From: Photobacterium pectinilyticum
Lineage (GTDB): Bacteria > Pseudomonadota > Gammaproteobacteria > Enterobacterales > Vibrionaceae
Assembly: GCF_024357955.1 (NCBI RefSeq)
Contig: NZ_JANEYT010000014.1
Span: 1 to 64,000, forward strand
Direction: 5' to 3'
DNA: 64,000 nucleotides
In this document: piece after piece, positions 25,452 through 34,444 of the stretch
Position numbering within the stretch: position 1 is the first letter of the stretch
Layout of the letters: each line of letters begins with the position of its first letter
The notes under the pieces: model-generated
What the model saw: the letters and a program-made list of their open reading frames with translations, nothing else
What the model was told of the DNA's origin: nothing
Database searches by the model: none
Translations under genes and position numbers: made by a program

Positions 25452-26614
25452 GCTGGCGTTCATTGTTTAAGTTTGAACTAAAGGCTATTTTTACCAACCC
25501 ATCGATTCTATTTACTGTGTTTGGCGGGGTACTGATTTACTCGTTTCTTTATCCGTTACCCTATACCAACCAATTGCCACGAGAGCAGCAGATAGTTGTC
25601 GTCAACTTAGATCAGTCGGAATTAGGGCGCAAACTTGAGCGTATGGTCGATGCGACACCACAGGTGATGATTTCCGCTCGGGCAGAGTCGATTGATGTCG
25701 CCAAAGCGCTGGTGGATCAAGGTTCGGTGCAAGGGCTGTTGGTGATCCCTAAAAATTTCCAGCGTGATGTTTTGCTTGGCAAAAGTCCAACCTTGGCCTA
25801 CGGTGGTGATGCCGCTTACTTTTTGGTCTATGGCACAATAGCTGAAGGGATCGCAACGGCTGCAGGTACATTGGGCGCAACGGTAAAAGTGGCCCGGATG
25901 GTCATGGCGGGTAGCGATATGGCATTGGCCGCTGAGCATTACACGGCGATTAAGCTCAATGCCCAGCCAGTATTTAATCCGACAATGGGTTATGTGAACT
26001 ATGTGGTACCGGCGGTATTTGTATTGATCCTTCACCAGACACTACTGATTGCAGTTGGTCTTTTGGGGGGCGGGCAAAATGAATACCTGCGAGCAGGCCA
26101 AAGTGGCTACTGGGTACATTTTCCAGCAAGGCGAGTAGTACTTGTTCGTGGTATCGTCTTCACCCTTATCTATCTGCCTTTAGTTATGTATTACTTTGGG
26201 TTCAGTTTTAGCTATTACCACATCAGTCGATTAGCTTCGATCACGGATTTGGCTTTGATTACGATGCCATTTTTGTTAAGCGTGATTTTTCTGGGGATGA
26301 TTCTAGGGCAGCTGATCCCAAGGCGAGAGTTGGCGACTGTTGTGGTTTTGCTAAGCTCACTCCCATTGGTTTTTTCGGCCGGATTTATTTGGCCTGTTGA
26401 AATTATCCCTGAACCTATATTACTGCTGGCGCAATTAGCACCATCAACCCCAGCTATTAATGCTTTTCTGCGAATAAACCAAATGGGTGCCGACTTTGAC
26501 CAAGTGTTGTCCCTATGGGGGCAATTATGGTTACAGGCTGTTGTTTATGGGGTAATTGCAGCAAGGTTGATGTTAAAAGTTAAGCGGAATAATAAGCTAA
26601 CCATTAAACGGTAG
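25448..26614 (+). CDS. ABC-2 type permease subunit (second of two)
   Basis: 388 residues with the same layout as the preceding subunit: N-terminal helix (SILFTVFGGVLIYSFLY), periplasmic domain containing VVVNLDQSELGRKLERMVDA, and a five-helix C-terminal block. The shared order and the matching N-D-x-D/Q-S motif suggest the two arose by duplication and work as a heterodimer. It is the last gene of the operon and is followed directly by a strong terminator, so no ATPase gene follows. Confidence 0.88.
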   Translation: MSWRSLFKFELKAIFTNPSILFTVFGGVLIYSFLYPLPYTNQLPREQQIVVVNLDQSELGRKLERMVDATPQVMISARAESIDVAKALVDQGSVQGLLVIPKNFQRDVLLGKSPTLAYGGDAAYFLVYGTIAEGIATAAGTLGATVKVARMVMAGSDMALAAEHYTAIKLNAQPVFNPTMGYVNYVVPAVFVLILHQTLLIAVGLLGGGQNEYLRAGQSGYWVHFPARRVVLVRGIVFTLIYLPLVMYYFGFSFSYYHISRLASITDLALITMPFLLSVIFLGMILGQLIPRRELATVVVLLSSLPLVFSAGFIWPVEIIPEPILLLAQLAPSTPAINAFLRINQMGADFDQVLSLWGQLWLQAVVYGVIAARLMLKVKRNNKLTIKR

Positions 26615-26617
26615 GAC

Positions 26618-26650
26618 AAAAAAGTGCGACTTTGAAGAGTCGCACTTTTT
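26618..26650 (+). terminator. terminator of the efflux operon
   Basis: AAAAAGTGCGACT and AGTCGCACTTTTT form a 13-bp stem with a 6-base loop. Confidence 0.92.
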
Positions 26651-26671
26651 GTTTTGTAGAGAGTAATGTTG

Positions 26672-26863
26672 TCATGGCAGAACCTGAGCCATAATCAGTG
26701 AGGTGTAAATAAAGTCATCATGGCGATAGATGGTATTGCCATCATTATTAATTTTAACCGTGTCTTGCGTGCGTTTAGTTGCTTGGTTTCTCAAAATAAT
26801 ATGTTGAATGGTGAAGAGTAGTATTGAGGGGGAACAGGCACTATCTTCACCTTTAACGCGATA
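26672..26863 (-). pseudogene. possible coding remnant downstream of creA
   Basis: An open frame of about 63 codons bounded by stops, with no ATG, GTG or ribosome site near its beginning. The translation has protein-like composition (for example VKINNDGNTIYRHDDFIYTS) and ends in TGA at 26672-26674. It could be the tail of a decayed gene on the minus strand, or chance. Confidence 0.22.
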
Positions 26864-26868
26864 CTAAT

Positions 26869-27345
26869 TTATTCAGCGACAGCGGGAGCCTGGTAAGCTT
26901 TTGTTCCATAGAGTGGAACGGTCGATAGGCTATGCTTGAAGCTACCTTCTGTCTCTTTGGTGGTATATGACAGATACAGTAGCGTCTGGCTATCAGCATC
27001 ATAGATGCGTCTTACCTTCATCGTTTTGAAGAAGATGCTTTTGGACTTCTTAAAGACCACTTCACCTGACTTAGACTTGTCAATTTGTGCGATCATCTCT
27101 GGGGTAATGTCACCCGTTTGACGGCAGGATATGGAACTGTCACTTGGATCGGCAAGGCTTAAATTGGCTTCGACAGAGGCGATATGGCATGTGACACCTG
27201 TTACTACATCATCTTTTAAATGGCCGATTTTTATATCCTTTAAGGTGAACATACCCAGCGAGACATCTCCGACTTCGTCCCCAGAGCAACCGCTTAACAC
27301 CGTAGAGGCAGCAAGCAGTCCAGCAAGCAGTAATTTGGATTTCAT
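26869..27345 (-). CDS. creA: CreA-family lipoprotein
   Basis: 158 residues from the ATG at 27345, which has GGAG six bases upstream. The signal ends in a lipobox (STVLSGC), so this copy is a lipoprotein. TCHIASVEANLSLADPSDSS, ISCRQTG, GEVVFKKSKSIFFKTMKVRR and YDADSQTLLYLSYTTKETEG match the conserved blocks of E. coli CreA as remembered. CreA is a small periplasmic protein of unknown function. It is monocistronic here and not next to creBCD. Confidence 0.87.
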   Translation of the reverse strand: MKSKLLLAGLLAASTVLSGCSGDEVGDVSLGMFTLKDIKIGHLKDDVVTGVTCHIASVEANLSLADPSDSSISCRQTGDITPEMIAQIDKSKSGEVVFKKSKSIFFKTMKVRRIYDADSQTLLYLSYTTKETEGSFKHSLSTVPLYGTKAYQAPAVAE

Positions 27346-27414
27346 TATTATTTCTCCATCATTTTTTACCATGATAGCAGCAACTTGGCGCTAATTTATA
27401 ATTACTATCCACTA

Positions 27415-27564
27415 ATACCAACCTGGATAAGCAGTTGCATTGGAAAAATCGTTGTTATCAAGGCAGATATTGCAGTAACTAGTGGCTCTAATTACATAAT
27501 ATCTAACGCAGAGAACAGCGGTTTTAACCAGCAAGACTGATCAAATATTTATGTAGGTTGGTAT
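27415..27564. repeat. long form (150 bp) of the palindromic repeat, copy 2
   Basis: The ends are those of the 48-bp palindrome (ATACCAACCTGGATAAG and TTTATGTAGGTTGGTAT), but about 100 bases are present between the arms. The insert is itself an imperfect inverted repeat (AAAATCGTTGTT against AACAGCGGTTTT; AGATATT against AATATCT), so the whole can fold as one long hairpin. It lies in the creA/olsF divergent promoter region. Confidence 0.82.
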
Positions 27565-27721
27565 AAAGTACCGATTCCTGTTTCAACAGTATGCGACTTA
27601 GTGCTTCATCATATCGTCGCATTTCACTCATTATTTTGCCGTAAAAGTGCCACGAATCGGTCATCTGGCTGTTTCATAATTTTCATTCATTGGTTGAATG
27701 ATTAAACAGGTAAAAACATAC

Positions 27722-29491
27722 ATGGAAGTGACAAGTCCTTTTCGACTCCCTCGTAAAACGCCATTCGGTGTGGGGGAGCACGTCACTGAGTGGGCGACGG
27801 GGTTAAAAAAACTGGATCAGTTTTACGCTGCTCGTCCTGTTGGTGGCGGTGTGGGTGCTTTTCTCCGCTACGCTTTGGATACACTAGGTATCCAATACTC
27901 GGTTAAGCAAGGCTCGCTTGCCCAAGTTCCAGCACTTGGGGCGACCGTTGTTGTGGCTAATCACCCATTAGGTTGTGTAGAAGGTGTCATACTGGCCGAG
28001 TTGCTAAGGTCGGTGCGCAAAGACATTAAGATTTTGGCAAACCATTACCTGAAAACGGTTTCTGAGTTAGATGAGCTGTTTATCGGGGTCGATGTCTTCG
28101 AAGGCCCACAAGCGGTAAAAGCCAACGTTAAAGCCTTGCGTGAAGCGAACCGGCATCTAGCCAATGGTGGGTTGCTGCTAATGTTTCCGGCTGGTGAAGT
28201 TTCAGCGTACGACCATAAAACCCGCAGTATTACCGATAAAGATTGGAGCCATTCTGTTAGCCGTTTGATCAGCAAAAGTAAGGCGACGACGGTCCCTGTC
28301 TATATTGATGGCAAGAACAGCCGAAAGTTTTATATGGCTGGCAGAATTCACCCGTTGCTGAGAACATTGATGCTTGGCCGTGAACTGCTCAATAAGCGTG
28401 ACAGGCAAATTAATCTCGCTATTGGTGAAGCAATCAGTTTCAAAGAGATCAAAGGGTTCGAGGACAGCAAGAAGCTGGTTAATTATTTAAGGCTCAATAC
28501 ATATTTGTTGGGTAGTCAGCTGAAAAACGCAAAAAAGCCGAAGATCCCAGTATTTGATTCTGATGCTGAGCCTATCGTCGCACCTGTTGCTCCAGATATA
28601 CTGACCCATGAAATTAGCCAACTTGATAGGGGAGAACACCTGCTTTCCTCTGGACAGTTTGATGTTTATTGTACGTTGGCTGCGCGTATCCCTGCGGTTA
28701 TGGCCGAGCTCGGCAGATTGCGGGAAGTAAACTTTCGTGCAGTAGGGGAAGGGACAGGAAAAGCGACGGATGTTGATGAGTTTGACCATTACTACCATCA
28801 TCTGTTTGTCTGGGATCGTGACCGACAATGCTTAGTTGGTGCCTACCGTTTAGGCTTGGTGGATAGGATATTGGACTCTGAAGGGATCGATGGATTGTAT
28901 TCCCGAACTTTGTTCAATTATGATGAACGGTTTATTCGCCAGCAGGGGAGTGCCATAGAGTTGGGGCGTTCGGTCATTGCGGCAGACTATCAAAAAAGCC
29001 TGAGTGCTTTGATGTTGCTTTGGAAAGGCATCGCGACATTTGTTTATCGACATCCTCGTTACACCCATTTATTTGGGCCTGTGAGTATTAGCAATGATTA
29101 CAGCTCAGAAGCTCGGCATTTATTGGTCGAGAGTATGGCTGTACATCACTATGATATAGAAAGTGCTGAATTGGTCTCTGCGAGTAACCCTTTAGTACAG
29201 AAAGCCCCATTATTTTGGAAAACCGAGATGTTGTCATCGTTGGCAGATATTCAACTGCTATCCAAGGTGATCTCTCGTCTTGAGGGAGGTAAAGGCGTTC
29301 CGGTGCTGTTGAGGCAGTACCTTGGTCTAAACGGCAAGTTGGTGTGCTTTAACGTCGATGCCGATTTCAATGATGCGCTTGATGGTTTGATTGTGGTGGA
29401 TTTACGCGCAGTCCCTGCTAAAACACTCGGTAAGTATATGGGTAAGTCTGAAGTACAGACATATTTAGCGCAATCTGAAGTAGAGCGGTAG
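27722..29491 (+). CDS. olsF: bifunctional ornithine lipid synthase OlsF-like acyltransferase
   Basis: About 589 residues from ATG 27722 (an ATG at 27698 is also possible; the ribosome site is weak for both). The N-terminal half is a PlsC-type acyltransferase: NHPLGCVEG (about residue 80) and LLMFPAGEVS are its active motifs. The C-terminal half (from about 310) is an OlsB-like GNAT-fold N-acyltransferase with FNYDERFIRQQGSAIELGRS. In OlsF proteins the C-terminal domain makes lyso-ornithine lipid and the N-terminal domain adds the second acyl chain, giving a phosphorus-free membrane lipid often used under phosphate shortage. CTGTTTCATAATTTTCAT upstream is a weak Pho-box-like pattern. Confidence 0.86.
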   Translation: MEVTSPFRLPRKTPFGVGEHVTEWATGLKKLDQFYAARPVGGGVGAFLRYALDTLGIQYSVKQGSLAQVPALGATVVVANHPLGCVEGVILAELLRSVRKDIKILANHYLKTVSELDELFIGVDVFEGPQAVKANVKALREANRHLANGGLLLMFPAGEVSAYDHKTRSITDKDWSHSVSRLISKSKATTVPVYIDGKNSRKFYMAGRIHPLLRTLMLGRELLNKRDRQINLAIGEAISFKEIKGFEDSKKLVNYLRLNTYLLGSQLKNAKKPKIPVFDSDAEPIVAPVAPDILTHEISQLDRGEHLLSSGQFDVYCTLAARIPAVMAELGRLREVNFRAVGEGTGKATDVDEFDHYYHHLFVWDRDRQCLVGAYRLGLVDRILDSEGIDGLYSRTLFNYDERFIRQQGSAIELGRSVIAADYQKSLSALMLLWKGIATFVYRHPRYTHLFGPVSISNDYSSEARHLLVESMAVHHYDIESAELVSASNPLVQKAPLFWKTEMLSSLADIQLLSKVISRLEGGKGVPVLLRQYLGLNGKLVCFNVDADFNDALDGLIVVDLRAVPAKTLGKYMGKSEVQTYLAQSEVER

Positions 29492-29543
29492 GATTTAGGC
29501 AGGGGGACGTTGCGAATGTTTCCTCCTGCCAAGTCACTGAAGA

Positions 29544-30647
29544 TTATGTGTCTTCGTTTTCCTTTATATGGCTTAGTTGCCATAACTTTTCAGCTTTGGT
29601 GCCTATCAGCCAGAAACTCAGCGCCAGTATGGCGAAAAAAACAGTTTTATGCATAGCATCCCAGAAATACTCAAAGTAACGGGTGTAGAGATTGATTAGC
29701 AAGAAGGTGATACCGAAACTTCGTGTGAGCTTATCGGCATGTTTGATACCGTGGTAAAGCAACCCTATGCATACCAACCCAGATAGCACTGCCCATGGAA
29801 AGAAGGTGACTTGAGATACCTTCGACCAAGTCGATGCACTGGTGTGATTACCAATAAATGAAACTAGCCATAACGCGAACATCAGATAAAACAATCCAAT
29901 GAATCGTGTAGGATCTTGCAGATAAGCAAATTTGTTAACTGGCGATATTGTTTTTACCTGGACGCCAGCGGCTTCTGTTGCTGCGGACTGTTTACGCCCG
30001 AACCACCAAGCGGTAGCCAGCACCAGCAAGCCGATAACGACAAGGCGCCATGCCATATTTAGGCCCAAGAAGTAACCCGATGGCTCGGCAAAATAACTCG
30101 ACTGCTCCAGTCCCCATCCGGCAAAACTCAGCAGGGCGAAAATCCAAACCAGCATGCTGGATAAGCGGAACCCGATCCCACCGTATACCAGAGTCAAAAT
30201 CAGTAAATAGATTGCGTCATGGACTTCGCTGAACCATGCGGTTTCTCTCAAGAACCCAACCGATACCGCAGTCCAAAGCACGCCAAAGAAATACATGGCT
30301 TCATTGCTGAAGTACTTCTCTGGATAGCGACGCCGACGTTTAATGCCGAAGGAAAATGATGCAGCGGCTAAAATTGCACTGATGACAGACAGAACACTGG
30401 CTGGCGTATCAATCAGGGTGGCCAATAAAGCCATTAGGTAGTCATCTGCCAGCAATATGCCAATAGAGATAATAAAGCAGGTAATGGCAATCCAAAATGA
30501 GTAGACAGCCAGTAATTTCCAGTCAAAGCCAGCTACTTCGTAGCTATTACGTAGTGACTTGGCGGTATCAGCATTGATCTGCTCATTTTTCTCCCACTGA
30601 GTTATCGCCTCATTGAGGGTTTTTGCTTGTCGCTTATTAATTTTCAT
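29544..30647 (-). CDS. DUF2157-like multi-helix membrane protein
   Basis: 367 residues. A short cytoplasmic helical region (LNEAITQWEKNEQINADTAKSLRNSY) precedes about ten membrane helices. This N-terminal helical domain followed by a compact membrane block is the DUF2157 arrangement; the function of that family is unknown. The stop of olsF lies 53 bases away on the other strand, so the genes converge. Confidence 0.62.
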   Translation of the reverse strand: MKINKRQAKTLNEAITQWEKNEQINADTAKSLRNSYEVAGFDWKLLAVYSFWIAITCFIISIGILLADDYLMALLATLIDTPASVLSVISAILAAASFSFGIKRRRRYPEKYFSNEAMYFFGVLWTAVSVGFLRETAWFSEVHDAIYLLILTLVYGGIGFRLSSMLVWIFALLSFAGWGLEQSSYFAEPSGYFLGLNMAWRLVVIGLLVLATAWWFGRKQSAATEAAGVQVKTISPVNKFAYLQDPTRFIGLFYLMFALWLVSFIGNHTSASTWSKVSQVTFFPWAVLSGLVCIGLLYHGIKHADKLTRSFGITFLLINLYTRYFEYFWDAMHKTVFFAILALSFWLIGTKAEKLWQLSHIKENEDT

Positions 30648-30727
30648 AACTAGACATAATACAGTTTATGCAAAACCACGCGCAGCCAAGAAACAGCTGC
30701 GCGATAAGGGAGGTAATGAACAAAGGT

Positions 30728-31174
30728 TTATTGGCTATCTTCGTCGGCCACTTCTTCAGGTGTGAACGTCAAAATATGCTGTTCTGACGTTAGGGTCAGA
30801 ATATCATTTTCCAACGCTACATTATTCCACTCTTGAAGAGACTGGGTCATTACCGCTTCAACCGTCGCCTGATCATCTTGAATGCAGGCCATTTTAGTTG
30901 AGCCCATACCTGCAAGGCGAATTCGGTTTTGATCCGCTAATTCAATTTGACCAAAGAACCGGTTACACCCACCAAATCCTGAGACTTTCAGGTCAGCGTC
31001 GATAGCCATACCCGGTACGGTGCGGGGTTCTGTAATGGTAATGTCTTTACCGTCAACCTTGGTCAGTACCCAGCTCTGTTGTAGGTTCTTAGCTGAAAAA
31101 CCTTGCTTTGAATTCGTATCACAACCCGTTAGAGCAAATAACAAGGGTACCAAGATAAATAGCCACTTTTTCAT
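30728..31174 (-). CDS. META-domain lipoprotein, HslJ-like
   Basis: 148 residues. The signal peptide ends in a lipobox (LFALTGC). The META domain is recognised by WVLTKVDGK, then SGFGGCNRFFGQ, and MGSTKMAC, as in E. coli HslJ. Such lipoproteins are linked to resistance to novobiocin and heat in E. coli, but the mechanism is unclear. Start: the second ATG (31172-31174) lies seven bases after GAGGT; the first ATG is too close. Confidence 0.82.
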   Translation of the reverse strand: MKKWLFILVPLLFALTGCDTNSKQGFSAKNLQQSWVLTKVDGKDITITEPRTVPGMAIDADLKVSGFGGCNRFFGQIELADQNRIRLAGMGSTKMACIQDDQATVEAVMTQSLQEWNNVALENDILTLTSEQHILTFTPEEVADEDSQ

Positions 31175-31278
31175 ATACATTACCTCAAAGGTTTGCCGTA
31201 TTAAGGACTTTAATCAACGATATCGTTAAAGAGTTGTTTTGAATTATAGTAGCACTACCAATCAGTTATCTTGAAATA

Positions 31279-31617
31279 TCAATAGTGACCCCGACCAAAA
31301 AAGTTGACTTCGCCTTGCTGGTCATGGAATCCACTCTCTTTATCCTCATCAAAATGTTGTAGTGCTCGCTGTGCGTCACAGTAACTGCCGTGCTGGGCAA
31401 AGGCCTCACGGCTCGTGTCTATGGCTCTTTCTGCCATTCTGCGTACATCAGGAGTTGCTTGGCTATCACTGAATAGTATCTGCTGCTTTCCGAGTAAGGT
31501 TTCCATTTCTCTCATGCATATTTGTTCATTGTCGGGCTGCACATTTATGTTGCTTGCGAATGCGAGCGGTGGCAATGAAACAAAAAATAAAACGAATAAT
31601 ATTCTTAAAGCAGTCAT
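31279..31617 (-). CDS. small exported protein of unknown function
   Basis: 112 residues with a signal peptide (MTALRILFVLFFVSLPPLAFA). The mature part has two cysteines (EQICMREM and GSYCDAQRA) that may pair, and an acidic, helix-forming middle. It ends in GRGHY. I do not recognise a family. Confidence 0.52.
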   Translation of the reverse strand: MTALRILFVLFFVSLPPLAFASNINVQPDNEQICMREMETLLGKQQILFSDSQATPDVRRMAERAIDTSREAFAQHGSYCDAQRALQHFDEDKESGFHDQQGEVNFFGRGHY

Positions 31618-31748
31618 CTCTGTGAGCCTGATTTTGATGGGGTGAATTATAATACGCTGTTCAATAAAAGCAAGTTAACAGCTATGTTATTGTTTTAAAG
31701 GTTATTGATAGTTTGGTGCATGCCTGCGAAAGGGAGTAGCTGAAAGCG

Positions 31749-32099
31749 TTAGAGAAGCGGAAGCTTTTCTAAGCAGTGGCGGCATAAGCAAGAGCCTGGC
31801 GGCAACCCTGACGTATCACGCTTGGTAAGCTCGAAGCACCAGCAAGTCGTTTTTCCCGCGCTGATCTCACAGTATGCCGGCTGGCCGCACTGGTTGCAGG
31901 TATGCGTGGATTGCTGCCCTTGGATCTCTGCTATCTTCTGTTCTTGTTCTGGATCACTCATGGTATGCCACGCTGTTAACTCAGTCATCGTTCGGTGGCA
32001 TCCGCTACAGATACCTTCATTATTCTTACATTTTGCCACGCAAGGGGTTTTCACTGCTGATACTACTTCGTTGTTTGCTGGGTGCGCACAACATAACAT
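31749..32099 (-). CDS. DUF1289 and Cys-rich CWC-domain protein
   Basis: About 116 residues. The first half has the DUF1289 pattern TPCVAKC...CSGCHRTMTELTAWH, thought to bind a metal or Fe-S cluster. The second half has CNQCGQPAYC ... CWCFEL ... CLCRHCLEKLP, the Cys-rich CWC family. In total 15 or so cysteines. Start: ATG 32099 is favoured because the longer frame would translate through a hairpin at 32121-32153 and into ovoA, but the SD spacing is short. It lies directly downstream of ovoA on the same strand and may be co-transcribed with it. Confidence 0.67.
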   Translation of the reverse strand: MLCCAHPANNEVVSAVKTPCVAKCKNNEGICSGCHRTMTELTAWHTMSDPEQEQKIAEIQGQQSTHTCNQCGQPAYCEISAGKTTCWCFELTKRDTSGLPPGSCLCRHCLEKLPLL

Positions 32100-32120
32100 A
32101 TCCCCCCGTGATTTGGGTAT

Positions 32121-32153
32121 ATACCCCAACGCCCTCTGAAGCTGCTGGGGTAT
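32121..32153. other. hairpin between ovoA and the Cys-rich gene
   Basis: ATACCCCA and TGGGGTAT form an 8-bp stem with a 17-base loop just after the ovoA stop. There is no T tract, so it may tune the downstream gene or protect the ovoA mRNA end. Confidence 0.35.
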
Positions 32154-32164
32154 GAAAGGGGCGC

Positions 32165-34291
32165 TTAATGGTTCCCCTCTCGTTTTCGCCAAATGGTCAT
32201 CTCCGAGAGTGAGTGTTGGAACTTACGTTTGGTCTCTCTGATCACAAACGGGATTTCCTTCACTGCGATGAGTTCAAAATGGGGAAAAAGGGTTTCCGTT
32301 AAGCCATCAAGGGTGGTGAAGTTTTCCCCGTTGACTTTGACCCCGCCAAGCCAGTGGGCTTTGTCAGTATATTCTTCCAACCAGGTGTAGGGGGACGTTA
32401 TGACAAGGTATCCACCGGGATTTAACCTTTGGTGGATGGTACCGAGAAATTGCTGAGGGTTTGCTAATCGGTCAATCAGGTTTGACGCGTAGATCAAGTC
32501 ATACTGAGTGAATTGTGGCTTGAGGTTACATGCATCCCCTTGAACAAAGTGGATTTTGTTGGCGATATTTTGATAACCCATATCACTTAAGGTGACACAT
32601 TTGAACTCGACTAAGTCACCTTCTGTTTTGATGGTATAACGTTTTTCCCCTTGCTCGGTGAGCGAGTAGGCTTGCTGAATAAAGCGCGCCGAGAAATCGA
32701 TGCCATCGACATGGTCAAATGTTTTTGCGAGCTCAAAAGAAGCACGACCCACCGAGCAGCCAATGTCGAGTGCCCTTTGGTGCTGAGAGAGCTGGATTTC
32801 TTGCAAGCAAGTTTGAACACCATGGATACAGAAGTTCGGTACGGCAAAATATTCTGCTCCGTAATGAAACTCAAGATATTGTGAAATCAACTCGTCGGTT
32901 TCATAAATATTTAAACTCGCCATTGTTTCGGGTGCCTGCTGGGACTCAACGTACCTGAAGCCCGCATGCTGGTAAAAATGGCGACGAAAGGCATATCGCG
33001 AAGCTTTGATCGATTCATTTCCTGTGGAAATCCACGAACCGCCTTTTATTAGGTTATGTTTGCCATCAAATGTGGGGGTAGAAAAATCATCGTACAAAGG
33101 ATGGACCTTGAAGCCCTGGAAACCATCGATACTCGTTTCTGTCCATTGCCAGACGTTGCCAATGATGTCGCAAAACCCCTCGTGTTCAAAACGATCGACA
33201 GGACAGGAAGAGGCATAATAACCCAGCTCAATATTGCCAGGAGCCTCACCCCAATGTGGGGAGTCACTTTCAATGTTCTGTCGTAGCAAGTACCACTCCG
33301 CTTCGGTGAGCAGGCGGATAGGGCTTTGAGCCAGTTCTGCTTTCCAGTTACAAAAAGCTTTGGCCTCAAGCTGGTTAACTTCGACAGGCCAGTTCAACGG
33401 GAGTGGCACTTCATCTGTTAAATTTCGTTGGTACCATTGTCCGTCTCTTTCTCGCCAAAAACGGGGCATCTTCGCTTGGGTATAGGCTAGCCATGCTTTA
33501 CCTTCATCATCCCAGTAGCGCGAGTGACGATAACCGTCTGCTTTGACGAAGGCGAGAAACTCTTGGTTCGAGACAAGATATTTGGATGCCTTGAAGTCTG
33601 CAACTTGGTAGGTTTGGGTGCCGTACTCGTTATCCCAACCATAGGTGGTTTCATCATCATTCTTACCAAGCGTCACGTGGCTACCTGCCACACTGAGCAA
33701 ACAGTTTTCCGGCGCATTGCTGGTATCAGTGCAGGCTGGCCAGAGGGGAGAAGGGGTAACATCGACAAGGGGTAATTGTCGAATGATGACAGATGAGGTT
33801 TCAAGGTGGATTCGCTCGTGTTCAATTCCCATCAAGATGATCCAAGCGGGGTCTTCTTCGTTGATTGGCAGAGTCAGTTGGAGTTCATCTATTACTTGAT
33901 TAACAAGAGCTTTTACACTGTCTCGGTATTGTTTGACCTCAGTGACACTAGGCCATTGATAATGGGTGTCATCAAGATCATCCCATGACATCTCATCGAC
34001 GCCAATAGCGAACATGGATTCGAAATTAGGATTGATTCGATGTTCAATGTATTTACCTAACTTGAGCTTGTTGATGTAAAAGGTGGCTGTGTGACCGAAG
34101 TAGAAAACCAATGGGTGGCGCAAAGGTTCGGCTTTGACAAAATAAGCCTTGTCATTATTGATCACACTAAAAAGAGATTCATAAAGCTCCCAAGTGTGAT
34201 TAAAAGCGAGTTTGAGTGCTTGGCGTTTTTGTTCGGGGTCGTGACCAGTCAGAGGGACTGTACGGGTAGCATACATTGGAACCTTATCCAT
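32165..34291 (-). CDS. ovoA: 5-histidylcysteine sulfoxide synthase / methyltransferase OvoA
   Basis: 708 residues, the usual size for OvoA. Three domains are visible: an N-terminal DinB-like iron-binding helical domain (HPLVFYFGHTATFY and GIEHERIHLETSS, the HxxxHxE iron ligands); a formylglycine-generating-enzyme-like sulfoxide synthase domain (about 195-440, with NVWQWTE and KGGSWISTG); and a C-terminal SAM methyltransferase (ALDIGCSVGRASFELA). OvoA joins cysteine to C5 of histidine with O2 and later methylates the product, giving the antioxidant ovothiol A. AAGGAA precedes the ATG. The lyase OvoB is not encoded in the window. Confidence 0.94.
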   Translation of the reverse strand: MDKVPMYATRTVPLTGHDPEQKRQALKLAFNHTWELYESLFSVINNDKAYFVKAEPLRHPLVFYFGHTATFYINKLKLGKYIEHRINPNFESMFAIGVDEMSWDDLDDTHYQWPSVTEVKQYRDSVKALVNQVIDELQLTLPINEEDPAWIILMGIEHERIHLETSSVIIRQLPLVDVTPSPLWPACTDTSNAPENCLLSVAGSHVTLGKNDDETTYGWDNEYGTQTYQVADFKASKYLVSNQEFLAFVKADGYRHSRYWDDEGKAWLAYTQAKMPRFWRERDGQWYQRNLTDEVPLPLNWPVEVNQLEAKAFCNWKAELAQSPIRLLTEAEWYLLRQNIESDSPHWGEAPGNIELGYYASSCPVDRFEHEGFCDIIGNVWQWTETSIDGFQGFKVHPLYDDFSTPTFDGKHNLIKGGSWISTGNESIKASRYAFRRHFYQHAGFRYVESQQAPETMASLNIYETDELISQYLEFHYGAEYFAVPNFCIHGVQTCLQEIQLSQHQRALDIGCSVGRASFELAKTFDHVDGIDFSARFIQQAYSLTEQGEKRYTIKTEGDLVEFKCVTLSDMGYQNIANKIHFVQGDACNLKPQFTQYDLIYASNLIDRLANPQQFLGTIHQRLNPGGYLVITSPYTWLEEYTDKAHWLGGVKVNGENFTTLDGLTETLFPHFELIAVKEIPFVIRETKRKFQHSLSEMTIWRKREGNH

Positions 34292-34444
34292 TGAATCGCA
34301 TTCCTTTTCAGTTATTTTTAGACCGCTTAAAATTAAAGATAGTCAAAGAAACCGCCAGCCATGAAGTTAATATAAATGACTGTCTTAGTGAGAATACTTG
34401 GTGTTACTTTATCGACATAAAAGTGAAAATTTTTTGCCATAATT

